Source: Bacteroides intestinalis
GTDB taxonomy: Bacteria; Bacteroidota; Bacteroidia; Bacteroidales; Bacteroidaceae
Direction of reading: 5' to 3'
Length of the DNA stretch: 64,000 nt
NCBI RefSeq assembly: GCF_003464595.1
Contig: NZ_QRZF01000023.1
Location: 26,989 to 90,988 of the forward strand
The stretch's first letter is position 1. Every line of letters begins with the position of its first letter. The notes beneath the pieces are model-generated. The model made no database searches. It saw only the letters and a list, made by a program, of their open reading frames with translations, and was not told where the DNA came from. Made by a program: the position numbers and the translations under genes. Positions 35,801 through 44,196 of this stretch are shown here, piece by piece.

Positions 35801-37102
35801 TTATTTCAATGTCGCAATCAGTAATATCGGATTACTATCCTCATTTATACTTTCTAAAACCTTGATAAATTCTTGTTTCTTATCTTCATCTTTGACTAAA
35901 GATGTTTTTACCAAATTAATATCTATCCAATTATTTGCATTATCAGGTTCTAATACATCGACCCAATATCGGCCAAGAGAACGATGTTCTACAGTGAAAT
36001 CACCACCACACAAATCATTGTTCAGAACAAAAGGCCGTTCCATGCGACGATAAGGAATATTGAACCAAGGTACTTTACGTTCGGTTATTTCACCTTGCCG
36101 TTCTTCAACTCTCACAGTTCCATCCTGCTTATTATAGCAGTAGGTATATATTTTATCTCCTTTATTACCTACCAAATAGATAAATTCTCTACTTGGATAG
36201 TAAGAAGTAATAGTAAAATAGTTGAATGCTTCCCTTTCTTTAAACCATTTATGAGTGACTTCATAATCACCTTTCTCCTCTTTCGTAAAAACGGAATATT
36301 GAGGCACAAGCATTTCCGTATCAAAACTATATTGATAAATGGTATCTGTATCAGGATATTTAAGAGTTAATTGATCACTGTATGTATCAATGTTAGTTAC
36401 ACTTTCAGTCCAATAATTAACCATCTTATCCATCGAAGCTTTATTCTCAATAATTTGTTTTTCCTTGCCTATATGAACCGGATTCTTAAATATTTTCTTT
36501 TTATTGAAAGCATTATCTACCCATGCGAAAGACCATAAAGAATCTGCAATCGCCGTTGGATTATAAAAGTTCATATTCTGTGATATAAAGAAGCACTTAT
36601 TAAACAGCAGATGCTGTGTCTCAGCACTCATAAATATATCGCTCTCTCTCAAATAAGTTGCCATCCTTTTGAAGTTTCCTTCAAAATCATACACCAAAAT
36701 GCCTTTTTCGGAAGACACTATATAGACTTCTTTCTGCATTTCATCTATAAAGAAATCAGCACATGAAGCATATTCTCCCGGCCCCTGTCCTATTTTCCCT
36801 ACCCAATTCAAGTAATTACCCGAACGTGAAAAGCGATAAATATAAAATCCTTTCTCCGGCTTTATCCATATATCATGTTCTGTAACTTGGGCTCTATGTA
36901 TCTCACCGATATAAGATTTATCAGTTGCTTCCAACTGAACAACTTCTATTCCTGCAACTGCTTCACTTAATGGCAATGAAGATACCTTTATCACATTCTC
37001 TGAGAGATTGATAACCGGAACTCCGGCAACTGGCGCTTGTTGCTTCTTATTGGAACTACATCCCAATAAGACACATATCAGTAATAAAGGTATATACTTC
37101 AT
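35801..37102 (-). CDS. Six-bladed beta-propeller lipoprotein
   Basis: A 433-residue lipoprotein. The frame opens at 37117, but MKYIPLLLICVLLGCSS (from 37102) is a clean lipoprotein signal with the lipid-anchored Cys. The rest shows the pattern of Bacteroides 6-bladed beta-propeller proteins: VIKVSSLPLSEAVAGIEVVQLEAT, the GKIGQGPGEYASCADFFID loop, and repeated beta strands. Members of this family often sit with TlpA and regulator genes, but no activity is established. It follows the BlaR1-like gene by 35 bases. Confidence 0.82.
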   Translation of the reverse strand: MKYIPLLLICVLLGCSSNKKQQAPVAGVPVINLSENVIKVSSLPLSEAVAGIEVVQLEATDKSYIGEIHRAQVTEHDIWIKPEKGFYIYRFSRSGNYLNWVGKIGQGPGEYASCADFFIDEMQKEVYIVSSEKGILVYDFEGNFKRMATYLRESDIFMSAETQHLLFNKCFFISQNMNFYNPTAIADSLWSFAWVDNAFNKKKIFKNPVHIGKEKQIIENKASMDKMVNYWTESVTNIDTYSDQLTLKYPDTDTIYQYSFDTEMLVPQYSVFTKEEKGDYEVTHKWFKEREAFNYFTITSYYPSREFIYLVGNKGDKIYTYCYNKQDGTVRVEERQGEITERKVPWFNIPYRRMERPFVLNNDLCGGDFTVEHRSLGRYWVDVLEPDNANNWIDINLVKTSLVKDEDKKQEFIKVLESINEDSNPILLIATLK

Positions 37103-37137
37103 TATCCACCGGATCATAGTGTTACACCATATATACT

Positions 37138-39300
37138 TTATTCATCTTTCAAAGTAACTATCACTTTCGGTTCAGCCTTTACTTTGGCAGTCGCCATATT
37201 AATATAAGAAACAATCAGTTTATCACCCTTTGAAGCCGATAAGACAAAGCGACCATCCACATCGGTTATACTCCCTGTATGCGTTCCTTCTATCAATACA
37301 GATGCCCCCACAATAGGCTCACCGTCTTTATCCTGTACAAAGCCCTCAACCTTCATATCACCTTTGGATGAAGTTTTCTCAGCACCTTTTTTGTCTTTGG
37401 TAGTGATATAAATCTTGCCCTTACCACTATTTGAATCTTTCTCTACACTTATACTCTCAATTCTGTCAGCTGGTACTACACTACCCAAATCAACTTCCTT
37501 TGATTCAATTTCCACGCCATCCACATAGATAATCGCATCTCCCAAATCCGCCTTCTTACGATTTACATATACATCCTGTACCCCGGGAAGAGTAGATGAT
37601 TTACTTGTCCCTTTCACTCGTAAAGTAGTAGAAGTTGAGTTCGTATTTTTGCTTCCTATAACGATAGGATATTCTTTATCTCTCAAAGTAATCAGAATCA
37701 CACCATTCTTTCCCTTTTCTCCATACAGTTCCGTGACCGATTTATCCTTTAGAACAGTCATACTCTCTATACTTTCCGGTCTCAACGCTCCCATTATAGA
37801 TGAAGGAACTTCTTTCCCATCCACAATGTACAAAGGTACAGCCTCTCCACTAACGGTTCCGGCAACTCTCTCTGTTACCAACTGAGAACTTGTTATCTCA
37901 CCACCTTCCAGTTTGAATACCACCGGCAATGTATATTTCACTGCTACCGCCTTTCCTTTCTGCATACCTGGCTTCCACTTCGGCATCGCTCCCACTAATC
38001 GAATAGCTTCAGCATCCAAGTCTTTATCTACAGAACGAAGCACTTTCGGATTTGTCACATTTCCTTCCTTATCGATAATGAATTGCACCGTAACACGCCC
38101 CTGTGTACCATTCTTTTCTGCAGCTTCAGGATAACGCATATTCTTCTGAATGTACTCCACCGAAGCAGCTATGCCACCCGGGTATTCCGGCATTTGCTCC
38201 ACCACCTCGTAGAAAGGAGTGCCTTGTAACTTTTCAGTCACTTCCACGGGAATATACTTCACCTCTACTGGTTTAGCTGTATCTTTCAGAGCTGTAGCTA
38301 CTTGTACTACCTCTTCCGTACTTTTTGTGGCTTTTGCTTCCACAATTGCTGTTAAATCATTAACTTTGACGGCAGAAATCTCTTCTGCAGTTTCTGAGAT
38401 TTCAGGACGGGCAAAAGCTGTTACTGCAATAGCTGCTACCGGAAGTATATACAAATACTTCAATTTTGCCCACGGATTCGATTTTTCTTTTAACATCATA
38501 GTGATACGTTTTTTAAGTTTACTGTGATTAAAGCTGTTGGCCATAGAGTAGAGCCTTGTGCCGACAGCTTTTTTGATTAATAATAGTTGATATTGTTTCG
38601 CGTCAACGCCTTTCTCAATAACCGTTTCATCAGCCTCATACTCATGGATATTCTGCAACTCCTGTTTCAGTAACCATGAAGCCGGATTGAACCACTGGAA
38701 GAAGATACAGATATCCGCCACCAACAAGTCCCATGAATGCCGATTCTGAATATGAGCCAATTCATGAATAAGTATCTCCCGACCATTCTCATCCAGATCT
38801 TTTTCAGAAATAACGATATATTTCATCCAACTGAACGGAGCGATATCACGGTCGTGGACTATCAGGGTCACTTTCTCTCCCTCATCGATATATTCACTTA
38901 AGTTCTCTTTCCTACCAGATTTTAGCAACCCGCCTAATTTCAACAACGAATATCCGTTGCGTAGAGCAAAGAGTAAAATACCTGCCAGGTACACCAACAA
39001 TGCAACCTGTATCCAGGTCACCGTCACTTCCTCTGCCTGTAAATCCGTAACATCAGCCGTGTTCATCATATCCGCCAGCATCAACCACTGTTCTAAAGTC
39101 ATCATGGTCTGATGAACTTCTGTCTGTTCCTCTACGGTTACCTCTACCAATGGCAACAGGCACGATAACAACAGAATACTCAGTAGCGCCACCCGGTTGA
39201 AACGATGAAACGTTTCGCGACTCAGCAATAATCGGTAGAATAAATAAAATACCACCAGACAAACCGACGACTTCAGTATATAGACAAAGAAAATTCCCAT
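37138..39300 (-). CDS. BlaR1-like M56 peptidase fused to TonB and plug-like domains
   Basis: A 720-residue protein with several joined modules. Residues 1-120 have three hydrophobic helices. The M56 zinc protease site HELAH is at 179-183 with the third ligand in HEYEADE near 223; a fourth helix lies near 280-298. After a linker comes a TonB C-terminal domain (about 375-455, with YPEAAEKNGTQGRVTVQFIID), then two plug-like blocks (about 485-640), then a carboxypeptidase-regulatory-like beta domain (about 645-720). In BlaR1 the protease is triggered by ligand and inactivates BlaI, whose gene starts this operon. The extra domains suggest the signal comes through the envelope. Confidence 0.88.
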   Translation of the reverse strand: MGIFFVYILKSSVCLVVFYLFYRLLLSRETFHRFNRVALLSILLLSCLLPLVEVTVEEQTEVHQTMMTLEQWLMLADMMNTADVTDLQAEEVTVTWIQVALLVYLAGILLFALRNGYSLLKLGGLLKSGRKENLSEYIDEGEKVTLIVHDRDIAPFSWMKYIVISEKDLDENGREILIHELAHIQNRHSWDLLVADICIFFQWFNPASWLLKQELQNIHEYEADETVIEKGVDAKQYQLLLIKKAVGTRLYSMANSFNHSKLKKRITMMLKEKSNPWAKLKYLYILPVAAIAVTAFARPEISETAEEISAVKVNDLTAIVEAKATKSTEEVVQVATALKDTAKPVEVKYIPVEVTEKLQGTPFYEVVEQMPEYPGGIAASVEYIQKNMRYPEAAEKNGTQGRVTVQFIIDKEGNVTNPKVLRSVDKDLDAEAIRLVGAMPKWKPGMQKGKAVAVKYTLPVVFKLEGGEITSSQLVTERVAGTVSGEAVPLYIVDGKEVPSSIMGALRPESIESMTVLKDKSVTELYGEKGKNGVILITLRDKEYPIVIGSKNTNSTSTTLRVKGTSKSSTLPGVQDVYVNRKKADLGDAIIYVDGVEIESKEVDLGSVVPADRIESISVEKDSNSGKGKIYITTKDKKGAEKTSSKGDMKVEGFVQDKDGEPIVGASVLIEGTHTGSITDVDGRFVLSASKGDKLIVSYINMATAKVKAEPKVIVTLKDE

Positions 39301-39313
39301 ATGGATGTACTAT

Positions 39314-41158
39314 TTATAATTTTATCAATTCTTCTCTCATCTTTTCCGCACCGGGGAAACCTGTAACTTTATATGAAAGTTTCCCTTCCCGATCTATCAC
39401 AAAGTATGTAGGTATTCCCGGATACTCATATAATTTGCCTAATGCAGCACTCTGTTCATTCGTTATCCGGTAATGAATTCCGTGAATATCGGGTATTGTG
39501 ATTTTCCACTTTCCTTCGGGTGAACTTTCATCCGCTACATAGACATATACTACATCTTTCAGTTCTTCTTTAACTGGTTTCAAACTATTCATAGCTCGCA
39601 TACAAGGACCACACCAAGTATTCCACATATCTATCAGAACCACTTTACCACGATAAGGACGAGTGATAACTGCTAACAAACTGTCCGCTGTAACTGCCGT
39701 ATCAAGCTGGCAGACCGTGTAACCAGTTTTCTTTGCACTTTCTGCAAGTAAATCCGCCACCTTCTGATTCCTAATAGTCAAAGCTTTCTTGATTTCCGGT
39801 TCGGATATACTATCCAACGTCAGCATCTGTTTCTCCGACAATGGTTTCAGGCGGGCAAGAGTAGATCCTAAAGGTCTCGCCCGTAAGATATCCTCCCAGA
39901 CAGGTTGCGGTTCAAACTGACCTTTGAAATCTTCGGTTGCAGCACGGACAAAATCAGGATAACCGCCATATCGTATATAAGGAGAATGAATAAAATCCAA
40001 TTTCAGAATATCATCATAATAGTTCTCACCTACCGTCATATCCGCACGCTTCACTCCTTTTTTTCCACTGATCATCGGGGCATAACTGATTGTACCCTTA
40101 TACCCCTTGATAGCAAAGAAATACGACATTTCCAGATTATTTATCATGTATGTGCGTGCAACACCACTCAGCAACTTATTCTTTAGTATTTCATCACGAT
40201 TTTTTTCGTAAATCTTCGTCACATACTTTTTATATTGGGCAGGAGTGACACCGCAAATATTCTCATAAAAATTATCCGCACTGTAAATACTCGTCAGTCC
40301 GGCATACTTTGTCAGTTCAGTATTCAGACCGGCATACGTACCCTCGAACCAGACCAGTGGTCTTCTATCTTTCTTCCCGAACAAACGGCTTTCTGACCAG
40401 TAAATTTCCTGTAAATTAAATGTTATTTCAAGCTCACCACCCGGTACCAAAAATATCTCAAACCTCTTCCGCCCCACACGCAATGTAGCATCACCCGGTA
40501 TCATCAAGTTTGTTTCATAATAAAAGCTTCCATCCTCAGCTATCGGAAGGGATTGACCAAATACATCAAAAAAGAACCAGTCACTGCAATTGAAATTCAG
40601 AGTAGTTCCATATGCCGGATTATAACCTAATATCTGTCCGCGAATCACCGTCTTTCCATTTTTCAAATCAGGGTCAGGCAAAGGCTGAGAATAATCCAAT
40701 TGCTGATTCAACAATTTCTCAGGTATTCCGATTTCCGGCTTCTTACCATCCAGACGCACTCCATAAATATTCCATCCTTCACTCTTCTTTGCAGGCATTT
40801 CATAAAAGTCGAGACTTTCCGCATCCATAGGAATCGGTTCAAACTTTAAAGTCACAGCCAACTCACCCGAAGCCGGAAGATTTGTCCAAAACTCTTTCGA
40901 AAATCCATCGCCACCCAGATAAGCATACATTTTCTCCCCCACCTGTACAACGGCAGTCGAGTCTATTCTTATTCCTTCACCCGGTCTGGAATATATTTTA
41001 GCCTCTATCCATGTCGTATCTTTCCCTAATGTCACTTTTTGGAATTCTATTTGGTTGGTACTCGTTGCCATGAAATAAGGAGCTTTCCCCACCTTCTTCG
41101 CCTGCAAGCCTGCACAAACAGCTACCAACACTAAACAAGTTATAGCAATGTTTTTCAT
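39314..41158 (-). CDS. Large TlpA-family thiol-disulfide protein
   Basis: A 614-residue exported protein. A signal peptide (residues 1-20) is followed by about 450 residues of beta-rich and helical sequence without a recognised domain. A C-terminal thioredoxin fold has WCGPC at about residue 515 in DMWNTWCGPCMRAMNSLK, and the cis-Pro is in YPGIPTYFVID. Such long proteins are common in Bacteroides and are probably periplasmic. It lies between blaI and the BlaR1-like gene, with gaps of 21 and 13 bases. Confidence 0.85.
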   Translation of the reverse strand: MKNIAITCLVLVAVCAGLQAKKVGKAPYFMATSTNQIEFQKVTLGKDTTWIEAKIYSRPGEGIRIDSTAVVQVGEKMYAYLGGDGFSKEFWTNLPASGELAVTLKFEPIPMDAESLDFYEMPAKKSEGWNIYGVRLDGKKPEIGIPEKLLNQQLDYSQPLPDPDLKNGKTVIRGQILGYNPAYGTTLNFNCSDWFFFDVFGQSLPIAEDGSFYYETNLMIPGDATLRVGRKRFEIFLVPGGELEITFNLQEIYWSESRLFGKKDRRPLVWFEGTYAGLNTELTKYAGLTSIYSADNFYENICGVTPAQYKKYVTKIYEKNRDEILKNKLLSGVARTYMINNLEMSYFFAIKGYKGTISYAPMISGKKGVKRADMTVGENYYDDILKLDFIHSPYIRYGGYPDFVRAATEDFKGQFEPQPVWEDILRARPLGSTLARLKPLSEKQMLTLDSISEPEIKKALTIRNQKVADLLAESAKKTGYTVCQLDTAVTADSLLAVITRPYRGKVVLIDMWNTWCGPCMRAMNSLKPVKEELKDVVYVYVADESSPEGKWKITIPDIHGIHYRITNEQSAALGKLYEYPGIPTYFVIDREGKLSYKVTGFPGAEKMREELIKL

Positions 41159-41179
41159 AATCTTCGATATTTAAAATTA

Positions 41180-41542
41180 CTATATCTTCCCTCTCTCCAC
41201 TTCTGCAATCAGCTGCTTCAAATCTTCCAGTGAGATATCTTCCTCTTTTACCAATGAAGATACTGCGCTAAGATACGAATTATTGAAATATTTACTGATT
41301 ACTTTCTTCAGTGTTCCTTTGCTGAAATCCTCCTTGTTCAGCACAGCATAATACTGGTACGTGTTACCGTAAGTCTTATGCGCCAGAAAACCTTTATCTT
41401 CCAGACCTCTTACAATTGTAGACAAAGTATTGAAGTGCGGCTTGGGCTCTTCATAAAAAGCCAGCATCTCCTTCACAAACAACGGACCTTTCTCCCAGAA
41501 AAATCCCATGATTTCTTCTTCTTTTGCAGTCAATCCTTTCAT
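41180..41542 (-). CDS. blaI: BlaI/MecI-family repressor
   Basis: A 120-residue winged-helix repressor. MKGLTAKEEEIMGFFWEKGPLFVKEML is the family start, and HFNTLSTIVRGLEDKGFLAHKTYGNTYQYYAV is the recognition helix and wing. The C-terminal helices give dimerisation. In the beta-lactamase system it is cut after BlaR1 senses the drug; here no beta-lactamase is present and the target is probably this operon itself. A perfect 16-base palindrome (41579-41594) lies just upstream. Confidence 0.92.
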   Translation of the reverse strand: MKGLTAKEEEIMGFFWEKGPLFVKEMLAFYEEPKPHFNTLSTIVRGLEDKGFLAHKTYGNTYQYYAVLNKEDFSKGTLKKVISKYFNNSYLSAVSSLVKEEDISLEDLKQLIAEVERGKI

Positions 41543-41568
41543 AACTCTTCATTTGTTTTTCGCAAAGA

Positions 41569-41604
41569 ACTAAAATATTTAGTTTATAAACTAATTTTCC
41601 TCGT
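41569..41604. promoter_or_regulatory. Operator candidate for BlaI
   Basis: TTAGTTTATAAACTAA (41579-41594) is a perfect 16-base palindrome. An overlapping second dyad, ACTAAAATATTTAGT (41570-41584), shares the half-sites ACTAA/TTAGT, and ACTAAACACTAAA follows at about 41612-41625. It lies 37 bases upstream of the blaI start, where an autoregulatory repressor would bind. Confidence 0.65.
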
Positions 41605-41709
41605 TAAATAAGACTAAACACTAAAATACCTACAAATAGCGATTGTAATTTTCACAAAAAAGCCGTTACTTTGCGCACGAATTAACAAAGAAAGAAAGGA
41701 TAATCTGCA

Positions 41710-42414
41710 ATGAATGAACCGCATAAGTATCGCGCCACAGACAAAATGAGCGACCTTATCTGTGATAACTACTCCTTATTAATGGTTATGAGCCGTTTTG
41801 GCCTCTCTCTGGGTTTTGGAGATAAGAACGTAAAGGACGTTTGTGAAGCACAAGGCGTAGACTACCGCACCTTTCTCGCAGTAGCCAATTTTATCAGCGA
41901 AGAACAATATAGCTATAGTGGAGATGAAAATGTATTTTCCATCTCAGCACTTATGGATTATCTGAAGCGGGCGCACACTTATTTCCTCGATTTTAAATTA
42001 CCTGTTATCCGTCGTAAACTGATCGAATCTATTGATTGTTCGGGTACGGACAATATTGCCTATCTCATTCTTAAATTTTTCGATGAATATGCCAAAGAGG
42101 TACGTCGCCACATGGAATATGAAAACGAGGCCGTGTTCACCTATGTCGAAAAGCTGCTTGAAGGCAAACTTGCTGAAAACTATGATATAGCAACTTTTGC
42201 CAGCAAACACAATCAGATTGAGTCCAAACTGACCGAACTGAAAAATATCATCATTAAATATTATCCGGAAAAAGAGAACAACAACAAACTTAATGCTGTT
42301 CTTTTTGACATCTTCAACTGCGAACATGACCTTGCTTCACACTGTCAGGTAGAAGACTATATGTTTGTTCCTGCTGTAGCCCAACTGGAAAGGAGATTGA
42401 AAAATGAACAATAA
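41710..42414 (+). CDS. Hemerythrin-domain protein, RIC/YtfE-like
   Basis: A 234-residue protein. Residues 1-70 resemble the DUF542/ScdA N-terminal domain (DKMSDLICDNYSLLMVMSRFGLSLGFG, DVCEAQGVDYRTFLAVANF). The rest carries hemerythrin-type His/Glu ligands (H90 region AHTYFLDF, HMEYENEAVF, KHNQIES, NCEHDLASHCQVEDYMFVP). Proteins of this type repair iron-sulfur clusters after oxidative or nitrosative damage. It overlaps the LuxR gene by 11 bases. Confidence 0.85.
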   Translation: MNEPHKYRATDKMSDLICDNYSLLMVMSRFGLSLGFGDKNVKDVCEAQGVDYRTFLAVANFISEEQYSYSGDENVFSISALMDYLKRAHTYFLDFKLPVIRRKLIESIDCSGTDNIAYLILKFFDEYAKEVRRHMEYENEAVFTYVEKLLEGKLAENYDIATFASKHNQIESKLTELKNIIIKYYPEKENNNKLNAVLFDIFNCEHDLASHCQVEDYMFVPAVAQLERRLKNEQ

Positions 42415-43018
42415 TGTTTCTGTAAAGATAGCAGTCGCTGAAACTTCTGTCATTATCCGAAGCGGACTTACGACAGTATTGAAGCGCCTGCCTAATCTGA
42501 ATGTAGTACCTATAGAGGTTTCTTCCCCAGAGTCTTTGCAAAGTTACATACACTTGCATACACCCGATATACTGATTGTCAACCCTACTTTTGGTGGTTG
42601 GTTTGATCTTCCTGCATTCAAGGCAGAAAATGGGAAGGTGGAAACTAAATATCTGGCCCTTGTATGTTCCGTGATCGACAGTAATTCATTAAAAGAATAC
42701 GATGACCATCTCTCGATATGTGATGATCCGGACACCATTGCCACTAAAATCAACCAACTGCTGTGCACTGACGAAGAAGAAGAAAAAGAGAGTGAACAGG
42801 AAACACTCAGCCAACGAGAAAAAGAAATCATTACCTGTGTTGTGAAAGGCATGACCAACAAAGCCATTGCCGACCAACTTTATCTTTCTATCCATACGGT
42901 TATCACTCACCGCCGGAATATCGCCCGTAAACTGCAAATACATTCTCCGGCAGGTTTGACTATTTACGCCATTGTGAATAAGTTGGTGGAATTGCAGGAT
43001 ATTAAGGATAACTTATAA
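42404..43018 (+). CDS. LuxR-type regulator with degenerate receiver
   Basis: A 204-residue DNA-binding protein. The C-terminal HTH is complete: LSQREKEIITCVVKGMTNKAIADQLYLSIHTVITHRRNIARKL. The N-terminal part has the layout of a receiver, but the phosphorylation Asp is replaced by Asn60 (DILIVNPTFGG) and the acidic pair is reduced to one Glu (AVAETS). Phosphorylation is therefore unlikely. A Glu-rich linker separates the domains. Its 11-base overlap with the hemerythrin gene couples their translation, so it may respond to the iron or redox state sensed by that protein; this is inference. Confidence 0.87.
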   Translation: MNNNVSVKIAVAETSVIIRSGLTTVLKRLPNLNVVPIEVSSPESLQSYIHLHTPDILIVNPTFGGWFDLPAFKAENGKVETKYLALVCSVIDSNSLKEYDDHLSICDDPDTIATKINQLLCTDEEEEKESEQETLSQREKEIITCVVKGMTNKAIADQLYLSIHTVITHRRNIARKLQIHSPAGLTIYAIVNKLVELQDIKDNL

Positions 43019-43053
43019 AAATTGTCTTGCTTAAGATATAATCTTCCCCCTTT

Positions 43054-43104
43054 TACTTTTGTCCAACTTTGTTTTTATCAGTTTGCGTTGATCAATAACG
43101 CAAA
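43054..43104 (+). promoter_or_regulatory. Possible promoter and hairpin after the LuxR gene
   Basis: TACTTTTG (43054-43061) fits a -7 box. It is followed by the hairpin TTTGCGTT/AACGCAAA (43082-43089 with 43097-43104). No gene follows on this strand before 46670, so any transcript would be short and non-coding. Confidence 0.3.
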
Positions 43105-43165
43105 GATGAAAACATACTGAAGATAGACGAAAAACTAGAATATTAAGGCTACTTTCTCAGGATTA

Positions 43166-43227
43166 CAAGAAGTTAAGAGTTTGTCAACAAGGAGTTAACT
43201 TCCTGCTGACAAACTCTTAACTTCTTG
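43166..43227. repeat. Inverted repeat with 21-base perfect core
   Basis: CAAGAAGTTAAGAGTTTGTC, plus one base, at 43166-43186 has its exact complement at 43207-43227. The inner parts (ACAAGGA and TCCTGC) also pair imperfectly. GTTAACT at 43194-43200 and CTTGTCAAC at 43224-43232 repeat pieces of the arm. It separates the LuxR unit from the small-RNA candidate. Confidence 0.8.
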
Positions 43228-43245
43228 TCAACAGGGCATTAAATG

Positions 43246-43350
43246 AAAAAATCCCCGCTCTTTCACGATATCACATCGGGGAAGACGGGAACCTTTTTTC
43301 CTTAATAAAAGTGGTTACGTAATTATGACTAACTAATTCATTAAATCTGA
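43246..43350 (-). ncRNA. Candidate orphan small RNA
   Basis: On the minus strand a TACTTTTG box (43363-43356) is followed about 100 bases later by an intrinsic terminator: CCCCG (43281-43277) and CGGGG (43257-43253) enclose a 19-base loop, then A and six T (43252-43246). No open frame of any length lies between. The predicted RNA is about 105 bases and ends before the inverted repeat at 43166. The promoter lacks an obvious -33 box. It could be a trans-acting small RNA. Confidence 0.5.
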
Positions 43351-43430
43351 TGATGCAAAAGTAGGGCATTTGCGAAGATGCTGCAATCCCTAAAACAAGG
43401 TATAATGAAAGAAGGCAGTAGTCATAATTA
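43320..43430. repeat. 12-base inverted repeat around the small-RNA promoter
   Basis: TAATTATGACTA (43320-43331) and TAGTCATAATTA (43419-43430) are perfect complements 87 bases apart. They flank the promoter of the small-RNA candidate and could be the ends of a small decayed element or protein-binding sites. Confidence 0.5.
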
Positions 43431-43453
43431 GGTATATAGACCTGCAAACATCC

Positions 43454-43936
43454 CTATTTATACTTAAACGCCAAAATATAATACACAATAAGCACCAATA
43501 TCAGCAAACCACCGACAGCACCTGTTATTATATTACACAGGCCTTGTGGAATACCATATTCCACCTCAACTTTACTAAAGACAAGAGTAAGAAACAGCAA
43601 AGTTAAACAAACATTTAATATCCGGGCAATGCGAACTGCCATAAGATACTGCACTGCCACATTACGTTCCGTAATACGTACCGGAAAACGTATCCAACGG
43701 ATAGGGAGATACGCAGAGAAACCTACCAAAAGAAGACAGAAAGTACCTAATCCGGCAGCAAACAGAGAAAAGTTTGCCACAATCTTATCTTCTGCATGTG
43801 TATACACCCATATAGCACACCCCCAGGCAGCAACAGCTAATAAAACTGCAACACCTTCCAGTATACGGTCTATTACGGTAGGATATACACGGATATTAGG
43901 AAACTCTTTTGTTGAATAAGGACCAAGATTTAACAT
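43454..43936 (-). CDS. Four-helix membrane protein
   Basis: A 160-residue inner-membrane protein with hydrophobic helices at about residues 27-47, 55-75, 100-122 and 135-156. The conserved-looking RWIRFPVRITERN loop lies in the middle. It resembles DUF1648-type small membrane proteins, but I would not assign a family. Last gene of the SPFH operon, 18 bases after the RHH gene. Confidence 0.7.
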   Translation of the reverse strand: MLNLGPYSTKEFPNIRVYPTVIDRILEGVAVLLAVAAWGCAIWVYTHAEDKIVANFSLFAAGLGTFCLLLVGFSAYLPIRWIRFPVRITERNVAVQYLMAVRIARILNVCLTLLFLTLVFSKVEVEYGIPQGLCNIITGAVGGLLILVLIVYYILAFKYK

Positions 43937-43954
43937 AGAAATATGAATTATAAA

Positions 43955-44155
43955 TTACGATTCCGGTTCTTCAGGCGGAGGAATATTTTTAGTTTTCTTC
44001 ATCCGCCCACTCTTCCGCAAAGCCTCAGCAATAATCCACTGAAGCTGTCCGTTAGTGCTGCGAAACTCATCGGCTGCCCATTTTTCAATAGCATCCATAG
44101 TCGCTGCATCTACACGCAAGACAAAGCTTTTGGTTGAAGTTTCTTTTTTAGCCAC
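43955..44155 (-). CDS. Arc-type ribbon-helix-helix protein
   Basis: A 66-residue DNA-binding protein. KSFVLRVDAATMDAIEKWAADEFRSTNGQLQWIIAEALRKSG matches the beta strand and two helices of Arc/MetJ repressors, with the strand residues that contact DNA near the start. The tail is Pro/Glu-rich. No toxin partner is next to it; the neighbours are membrane and hydrolase genes. It may regulate this operon, perhaps at the repeated TGATATCA sites upstream. Confidence 0.8.
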   Translation of the reverse strand: MAKKETSTKSFVLRVDAATMDAIEKWAADEFRSTNGQLQWIIAEALRKSGRMKKTKNIPPPEEPES

Positions 44156-44196
44156 GATTCTATTTTACGATTAAACAATTTACTATTGACTTTGTA

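Noticed and set aside
43340..43410. Possible tRNA-like stretch
   Set aside because: A few paired segments are present, but there is no cloverleaf, T-loop or anticodon arm.
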